In this document: piece by piece, positions 58,997 to 64,000 of the stretch
Numbering within the stretch: position 1 is the first letter of the stretch
How the letters are laid out: every line of letters begins with the position of its first letter
Assembly (NCBI GenBank): GCA_907164885.2
Contig: OU015490.1
Span: forward strand, 224,621,054 to 224,685,053
Length of the DNA: 64,000 nucleotides
Direction of reading: 5' to 3'
Source of the DNA: Dolomedes plantarius
Taxonomy: Eukaryota; Arthropoda; Arachnida; Araneae; Dolomedidae
Notes under the pieces: generated by a model
Database searches by the model: none
The model's input: only the letters and a program-made list of their open reading frames with translations
What the model was told of the DNA's origin: nothing
Position numbers and translations under genes: made by a program

Positions 58997-61900
58997 TGTA
59001 TATATACATATATAAAATTTTGACATACATATATATATCAAAATTTTGATGCATTTCAGTACTTTTCTGTTTAACTGTTTACTGCTTGCCCAAGCGATAC
59101 AGAATGGGTTTTGTGCGCTGCCAAAATTATAACTTGTGAGGTACAGATGGATGGTTTTAGCGTCTGAAATTTTGCTTTCCGAAGGACCACTATGGAGAAA
59201 TGTAATCCTACGTTAAAATCAGATAAAACACCTTATCAGTATCAATATGTTACTGTGATATTGGATCTCAGTATTTGAGCTCTATGGTGTCAATTTAATT
59301 AACAAATTAATGATATACAAAATTTTCCATCTTGATCAATTAAAATATTTTGCAAATTATTCTTAAAATTGCAAAACAGATACAAAGAATGATTACTTAC
59401 GAGGATAGGAGGTAACCTCCAAATATTTAATTTCTTTGAAGCTAATTGGTGCTCTTTACATTTAGAACAATAGTACTTTTCAGCTTCTCCAAGCTGCTCT
59501 TCTTTTGTAAATGCTTCTAAGCAGTCATGCAAATTAATAGGTTCAGTTTGGAGACGCCTAGTTGCTTCAACACTGTCATGGTCAGCAAAATCCTATGAAG
59601 GAATAAATTCTTATGAAATGAACAAATATATATAAAATAAGGATTACAGCCCCCCCCCCTCTAGATAAAGTTAATATTTAAACATTGTGCAATAAAATCT
59701 AACTGGTCAAAATTTTGGACAATTATATTAAAATTTCAGGTAATTATTCAGATCAGTATTTTAGACAGTGTATTTGGCTTAGAGGCAGAAACATTCCATT
59801 GAAGATTTGTATATTTTAACTAGCTGAATACCCATGCTTTGCTACAAAGTACATTCAAATAAAATATAATGGTCAATGATTTATAATAAATACAACGGTT
59901 AATGTATGCAATTAATGCCAAAAAAAAGCAAAAAAATATATTTATAAAAAAATCGCAACGGATATTTTTATAGACAAACTAATGTAGAAGAAAATATACA
60001 AATTAAATACAATGGTGAATGTATACAATTAATTTGCATGTTTAATATCCATAAAACATACTAATTTGAATTAAATTCTTAAAAAAATTCCATCTCAATT
60101 AGTCCAGTGGTTAAACTTTATCTTTTACCATATTTTAATATTTTTTGTCAATTCATTTCATTGTTATGCATGTGATGCAAAATTAATTTAAAGTATCACA
60201 AAAAGAAAAGAAAACCATGTGATCAACATTTAATAAATTAAATTCTAAAAATTAATCTTTAAAAATTTACCAAAAATCAGAAAAAGAATCTAAAAATTCA
60301 AAAAAGATTTCATTTTAAAGGAATTTTTATGATCTTTCTCGTGATATAAATTTTATAACCCTCAAATTATTATTTTAAATGAAAGCTTAAAAAATGTTAC
60401 AAAAATAGCTTAAAAATTTAATTTTAAAAAATCTAAGAATTTTTCAAAAATATTTCTTAGTGCACCTCTACACTATGAGAAGAATCACCATGCAAAATTT
60501 CAGCCCTTTAGGTCCAGCCGTTTGGGCTGTGCGTTATCTGTCTGTCAGTCAGTCAGTCATGGAACTGTTTTATATATATAGATAATGAGCTTGAAGTAGG
60601 CAAACATATTAAACATTTTTAAGAAAATAAAATTTTTTGACACAAATTTTTCAATATATTGGAAGCACATTTTAATATTGAAAAAATTTTCTATTTCATT
60701 AGTATAGACCCTAAAACAATTCACAGAACAAAACACAAGTACTGATTTATGAAATTGCACATTTTGTAATACAACTTAGGTCATGCAACTTGTAGTAACT
60801 GCATTCCTTCATAAGTTGCTATGATGAACTAAATTCAACAAAAGCTAACTTTTTGGATTAAGTAAATTTCAAAATAAAATGTTCCATAAGAATCAGATTT
60901 AATATTTTAAGCATTAGGTCAGATTTTGAAGTTCAACATGAAATGTCTTGTCTTACTAAATATCTCAAATTTTGTATGTCTCACTCATTAGCTATATTGA
61001 AAAAATTCAAATCACAATTATCTATATATATAAAAGTTCCGTAACTGACTGACTGACAGACAAATAATGCACAGACCAAACCGCTGGACCTAAACGGCTA
61101 AAATTTTGCATGGTGATTTTTATAGTATAGGGGTGCACTAAGAAAGATTTTTAAAATTCAATTTTTAAGCCATTTTTGTAACATTCTTTAAAGTTTGCAT
61201 TTAAAATAATAATTTGAGGGTTATAAAATTTACATCACTATAAAGATAATAAAAATTCTTTTTAAATGAAATCTTTTTCAAATCTTTACCTCCATTTTCT
61301 GATTTTTGGTTAATTTTTAAAGATTAATTTTTAGAATTTAATTTGTTAAATGCTGATCACATGGTTTCTTTTCTTTTTGAGATACTTTAAATTAATTTTG
61401 CATCACGTGCATAACAACGAAATAAATTGACAAAATTCTTTTTTACTTTCTAATGCACCAAACGATTGGACATTATTAAAAAATATATTAAAATATAGTA
61501 AAAGAAATGTTCCTCAAACTGTACTATATTCTTTAGTATGTTCTATTAGATTTAATTTCAATATTTTCTTCTACATTATTTTGTCTATAAAAATATCCGT
61601 TACGATTTTTTTATAAATATATTTTTTGGGGGGTTTTTTTTGGCATTAATTGCATACATTAACCATTGTATTTATTATAAATATTTTTCTTTTTGCGTTA
61701 ACTGCATACATTGACTGCTTTATTTAATTTGAAAGTACTTTGCAGCGAAGCACGGGTATTCAGCTAATATCAAATAAAGAAATAATCATATTTCTAAGAA
61801 TTCACAAAAACTCTTGTAAGAATTCACAAAAACTCTTACATTATATCAGTTTTAATACAATAAAATTTAAAAAACTTTTATTCAGGTTATCAACAAACTT

Positions 61901-62335
61901 TCTATTTCTAGTGACTTATTGATATTAATCCAAAAAAGACGAAATACAAAAAAAAAAAAAAAAAAAGTATTATTAGAATGTAAGCTATAAGAAATAACAA
62001 GACCAGATGTTACATTAAAACAACAACAGAATATAAATACCCTTTCTAGTGAAGTCTGGTAACGAAGATGCAAAGCAGTAGGATCCCAATCAATGGCAAT
62101 GACTGCACAGCCAGGATTGAAATCAGCATCACAGCATTCTATTTTACAGCCTCGACAGAAGCTAGATTCATAACAGTAAAATAAATCAGCAAAAAGCAAA
62201 GCCAAACTGGGAGCAGGAATGAAAAAACTTTGATATAAAATTACTTACCGATACCATGGACAATAAGCACATAAATATCCATTTCTCTGAACTGCTTTAA
62301 GTGTAAATGGATACTCATAACCTAAACTATCATCA
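48993..62335 (-). CDS. USP32: USP32, ubiquitin carboxyl-terminal hydrolase 32 (last 385 residues, 6 exons; 5' part outside window)
   Basis: USP32 is a deubiquitinating cysteine protease that in vertebrates is membrane-associated and acts on endosomal/lysosomal trafficking proteins. Six exons on the - strand join in frame: 1158 bases plus one base of a split codon, ending in TAA at 48993-48995. Visible parts, in order: [20 protein letters not shown]; the zinc-ribbon pair FCRGC and [21 protein letters not shown]; a Ser/Asn-rich insertion within the catalytic fold; the His box [14 protein letters not shown] with its catalytic His; [10 protein letters not shown] with the acidic partner; and a tail ending RKMCSLS. 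The order matches vertebrate USP32 throughout. The catalytic Cys box, EF-hands and DUSP domain lie right of the window. The last four residues, CSLS, form a CaaX prenylation motif. Confidence 0.93.
49284..49570 (+). mobile_element. HINE/DINE-1-like repeat, copy 2
   Basis: Same architecture as 25614-25954 with a shorter microsatellite. Shares CCAGTCTATCGCTTGGACAA and AGAGGTAAGCAACAATAAGT with that copy. Confidence 0.65.
49571..51784. other. USP32 intron, nothing recognised
   Basis: AT-rich; an A25-class homopolymer near 50883-50907. No coding signal. Confidence 0.4.
51785..52760 (+). mobile_element. non-LTR retrotransposon (LINE) 3' fragment, split by a SINE
   Basis: Before the SINE the + strand encodes [20 protein letters not shown], then RCYFGLQSQ and [14 protein letters not shown]. 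After it come [13 protein letters not shown] and [19 protein letters not shown]. These are the thumb and C-terminal motifs of non-LTR reverse transcriptases (YLGxxI, IRPxxxYGCExW, RLRWLGHVxR, GRPxxRWxDxV). Stops and shifts show it is dead. Confidence 0.85.
52091..52411 (-). mobile_element. SINE inserted in the LINE fragment
   Basis: About 320 bp with target duplication (A/G)GAGAATTT at 52082-52090 and 52412-52420. On the - strand it ends in an (AAC)n tail. GC content is clearly higher than the surroundings. A box-B-like GGTTTGATGC near its head suggests tRNA origin. Confidence 0.75.
52834..52926 (-). CDS. USP32: USP32 exon, catalytic His box
   Basis: 31 codons, phase 0. [20 protein letters not shown] carries the active-site His, and [11 protein letters not shown] the second box. 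Acceptor ATTAG, donor GTATGT. A pogo-like MITE ends only 48 bp upstream of the acceptor. Confidence 0.95.
52975..53127. mobile_element. pogo-like MITE 3, next to USP32 exon
   Basis: 153 bp between TA dinucleotides. Left end CAGTCGATTCTGGTTAATCG; right end reverse-complemented CAGTCGAATTCAG. Same family as 27900-28075. It ends 48 bp upstream of the acceptor of the USP32 His-box exon. Confidence 0.87.
53438..53837 (-). mobile_element. tRNA-derived SINE, split by a hAT MITE
   Basis: On the - strand: head TGGTTTAGTGGTTAGCAATG (box A) and GTGTTCAAATCCTG (box B), body, then CCTGATAGGGAGCAATGCTG and GGTTCACCTAAAT, the shared tail of this SINE family. The hAT MITE at 53505-53705 sits in that tail. 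Confidence 0.82.
53505..53705. mobile_element. hAT MITE
   Basis: 201 bp. Ends CAGTGGTTCCCAA and, reverse-complemented, CAGTCGTTCCCAA. The flanking 8-mers ATTTAGAT and ATTTAGGT match at 7 of 8 positions. Confidence 0.88.
54336..55222. mobile_element. TIR element with ACCCGATTCTCT ends
   Basis: Left end TACCCGATTCTCTC; right end reverse-complemented ACACCCGATTCTCTTTATAC. Further in, GCACAGTGG on the left and GCACAGTCC on the right are also inverted. About 887 bp, no recognised gene. Confidence 0.65.
55442..55625. mobile_element. pogo-like MITE 4, nested
   Basis: 184 bp. Left end GGTGGAACCCCAATTTTACG; right end reverse-complemented CAGTAGAACCCTGATTTTAT. The left CAG is lost. Confidence 0.78.
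55640..55905. mobile_element. hAT-like MITE, nested
   Basis: 266 bp. Ends CAGTGCTTGATTT and, reverse-complemented, CAGGGCTTGATTT. Flanks are TA-rich, consistent with an 8-bp duplication but not proof. Confidence 0.7.
56134..56628 (-). CDS. USP32: USP32 exon, HLKRF box and variable insertion
   Basis: 165 codons, phase 0. Starts [20 protein letters not shown], then [16 protein letters not shown]. It continues with a low-complexity Ser/Asn/Asp insertion and ends [10 protein letters not shown], which resumes the catalytic fold. The insertion appears shorter than in human USP32, judged from memory. Confidence 0.92.
56774..57319. mobile_element. TIR element with TA ends, TATAGGC type
   Basis: 546 bp. 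Left end CTATATTTATGTGTGTATAG; right end reverse-complemented CTGTATTTACTCATGCATAG. TA on both sides. Internal repeats such as TGGCTCATACACA and TAGCTTATACATGCAC resemble the layout of 22363-22770. Confidence 0.65.
57416..58234 (-). mobile_element. piggyBac-like element, 811 bp, clean ends
   Basis: TTAA at 57416-57419 and 58231-58234 flank a perfect 13-bp inverted repeat, CCCCCTACCTTAC. Just inside the right end are two CCCGAG.TAA.TCA.GATA repeats (near 58157 and 58198). The element encodes the start of a transposase-like protein on the - strand and has lost the rest. Confidence 0.88.
57720..57968 (-). pseudogene. piggyBac-like transposase N-terminal fragment
   Basis: Starts [20 protein letters not shown] and continues Ser/Asp-rich, then [20 protein letters not shown] and [11 protein letters not shown] before losing similarity. 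An acidic, low-complexity start just inside the TIR is typical of piggyBac-type transposases. No catalytic Asp is present. The call rests on the TTAA and TIR context more than on the protein. Confidence 0.65.
58235..58809. other. USP32 intron, nothing recognised
   Basis: AT-rich without coding or clear repeat signal. Confidence 0.4.
58810..59215 (-). mobile_element. HINE/DINE-1-like repeat, copy 3, inverted
   Basis: Reverse-complement orientation relative to the other two. Begins TTCAGGTAGTCTCTTC and ends ATCCTACGTTA; the (TA)n/(TC)n core at 58915-58990 is the longest of the three. Confidence 0.65.
59401..59592 (-). CDS. USP32: USP32 exon, second zinc-ribbon CxxC
   Basis: 64 codons, phase 0. 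Encodes [55 protein letters not shown] and NIWRLPPIL. Acceptor TCATAG, donor GTAAGT. Confidence 0.94.
59820..60582 (-). mobile_element. non-autonomous Helitron, - orientation
   Basis: 763 bp. - strand 5' end A|TCTATATATATAAAACAG at 60582; 3' end hairpin then GGTATTCAGCTAG|T at 59820. Contains the family blocks TTTAGGTCCAGCCGTTTG and GATCAACATTTAATAAAT. No coding capacity. Confidence 0.92.
61021..61767 (+). mobile_element. non-autonomous Helitron, + orientation
   Basis: 747 bp. 5' end A|TCTATATATATAAAAG; 3' end CACGGGTATTCAGCTAA|T. Same family as 59820-60582 but in the opposite orientation, 440 bp away. Confidence 0.92.
62041..62161 (-). CDS. USP32: USP32 exon, first zinc-ribbon CxxC
   Basis: 121 bases, phase 2 in and 0 out. 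Encodes [11 protein letters not shown], then [35 protein letters not shown] is a USP32 signature. Donor GTATTT. Confidence 0.92.
62249..62335 (-). CDS. USP32: USP32 exon (first in window)
   Basis: 87 bases; one base completes an upstream codon and two bases of Arg are left over. Encodes [20 protein letters not shown] followed by LCAYCPWY. Acceptor TTTAAG, donor GTAAGT. Confidence 0.9.
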
Positions 62336-64000
62336 CTTAAACAAGAAAAAAAAACCATTATTATTATTAAGTAGTATTTCAACACATTTTTTTAACATTA
62401 CTACAGTGCATTTTATTTCTAAAACTACATTACTAATTTTTTCCTCTTTAAGATTGAGAGTAGACATACCAACATAAACTCCATCAAGAATCAAGTTTTT
62501 TTACTTTACAGCTTTCTACAGATAAGGGATACAGACAATTTCACTTTTATACTTGTGTTAAAGTCAAATGTCCATTAAAACACCAAGCGTAATAATGGGT
62601 GTACACACACACTCATAATTACATACATCCAAATACAGGTTAAAAATATATATATCTTTAACCAAAATTTAATGTAGATGAGGTGCAGTGTATATGAGTA
62701 AGGGGATGGTGGACATTACAAAGCAATTTTTGAAATTTTGACTTCAGAGATATGAAATTCTGCATACGTATTCATTGAAGTATAACTATATCAAACACCT
62801 TATAAAATTTTATAAATATTTAAAATTTTATTTTTTATATTTTAAAAATTGAAATTTTTATATTTTTTAAAATGCTCTTTGCGATCCAATTTTTAACTTC
62901 CCTCCTTAATTTTGCATTTATATTGCTTATAAATACATTTTGAACAAAGTCATGTATTACTTTGTGCTTTCGTTGAATAGTTAATTTTTAGGAAATATTT
63001 TTATGCTTGTACTCTGAATTTTTGCGAAATTTTTGTACTTTTCTATACTTAAGTTAAACTTTGACAATCTTAATGATGTCGAAACCTGAAATGGATACAT
63101 AACTTTATTTTAATGTATTAGAGGAGTTTTTATTATAAATTTTATAAAATTTTGTCAAAAATTATGATGCAAGGAGCATTTCAAAGACTTTCAAATCTGG
63201 GAATTACTCATTTTGAGGAAAAGCCATTTAAAAGATACTTTTTTTTACCTACCTTTAATATTTACTTTTCTAAGGCCATCGAGTTTTCATTTTACTTTAC
63301 ATTACATATTTTAAATGCATTTTATTCCAATATTTACATATTTTTAAAATATTAACACCCAAAAAATTCCAATTTTTGTTCGATTTATTAGTGAGTATTT
63401 TAGGAAAAAGTTGTTTATAGGAAACTTTCCTTTCTCCTTGCACTCAAAAGCTATAATTGAAGTTTTCTTTTCAATCTGAAAAATAACTTTCCAGTGGCAC
63501 ATACTAACACAGGAAAACTTAAAATGGCACCTAAAGATTTTTTAATGGTGTTGGTGTGGTATACATAGTATCCATAAGAGAAAGGTCATAAATTGTATTT
63601 TGGATTTTATTCCCCCTTTTCTCAGAATCCCTGATACTGATATCTGTATTTAAGCTTCCCATACTTCTATTCATAAACTTTTCCATGTTACCAACCTGAT
63701 GTATTTTGACTCAAAAACAGAAGCAACCCTAGAAAATATTTCTGCAAAATATCAGTTCTTGCACAGTGATAACAGAAGCCTGAGATAAGAAGTTTCTATG
63801 ATAAATGAATCTGCAAACACATTTCAATTCATGCATTTCTGAGATAACTATCTAAGATAACTGTCAGTAAGTAAACAATCTGATTTTTATGTGAGGAAGG
63901 AAATACACAGCCAGAGAAAATAAAAAATGTACATTCAAGGATCTCATGATATTTATAATTATTTTTTTTAGGAGTCCTTTCTGCACAATGTGGGTTAAAT
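62336..64000. other. USP32 intron to the window edge, nothing recognised
   Basis: AT-rich. No further USP32 exon with a USP-fold motif is visible on the - strand up to 64000. Confidence 0.45.

Noticed and set aside
63152..63355. Open frame of 67 codons at the right edge
   Set aside because: No domain, no splice context, low-complexity AT-rich composition; chance frame in intron DNA.
1..64000. CRISPR arrays, bacterial operons or viral genomes
   Set aside because: No spaced short repeats, no ribosome binding sites with packed genes; the two genes are spliced animal genes.

Overview
This is a window from an animal nuclear genome: strongly AT-rich, with short exons carrying GT/AG splice sites, long introns and dense transposon relics of many classes. 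The mix (mariner, piggyBac-like, hAT, pogo-like and Helitron elements, a Ty1/copia element, tRNA-derived SINEs) and the sequence of the two host genes suggest an arthropod, possibly an arachnid. That assignment is inference only.

Two conserved genes converge. On the + strand, 20 exons from 232 to 42339 encode the C-terminal 1156 residues of BRD8, the bromodomain subunit of the TIP60/NuA4 acetyltransferase complex. The exon phases join without a break: 3471 coding bases including the stop. The N-terminal SANT-like part lies left of the window. On the - strand, six exons from 62335 down to 48993 encode the last 385 residues of USP32, a ubiquitin-specific protease. They hold the zinc-ribbon cysteines, the catalytic His box and a C-terminal CaaX motif. 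The upstream exons lie right of the window. Between the two stop codons is 6.65 kb with no recognisable transposon or coding signal, most simply a long USP32 3' UTR.

The introns contain most of the other content. In BRD8: a copia element with LTRs (4220-8681); a mariner inserted in a piggyBac remnant (16458-18466); an LTR-bounded non-coding element (18835-21310); TIR elements at 22363, 24020, 27900, 28565, 33772 and 35877; three tandem SINE-like units (26451-27265); a Helitron composite with a helicase fragment (30708-32869); a SINE (37384); a Helitron carrying a nested hAT (38020-39470); and a TTAA element (41042). In USP32: a Helentron-associated-like repeat in two opposite copies (49284 and 58810); a LINE fragment broken by a SINE (51785-52760); a SINE broken by a hAT MITE (53438-53837); a triple-nested MITE (55360-56009); a clean 811-bp piggyBac-like element with perfect TIRs and TTAA ends (57416-58234); and two Helitrons in inverted orientation (59820-61767).

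I found no prokaryotic-type operon, CRISPR array, functional tRNA or rRNA. The most interesting material is the nested transposon chronology, the threefold exon duplication in BRD8, the inverted repeats that flank USP32 exons, and the CaaX end of USP32. No evidence points to a wholly new molecular system.
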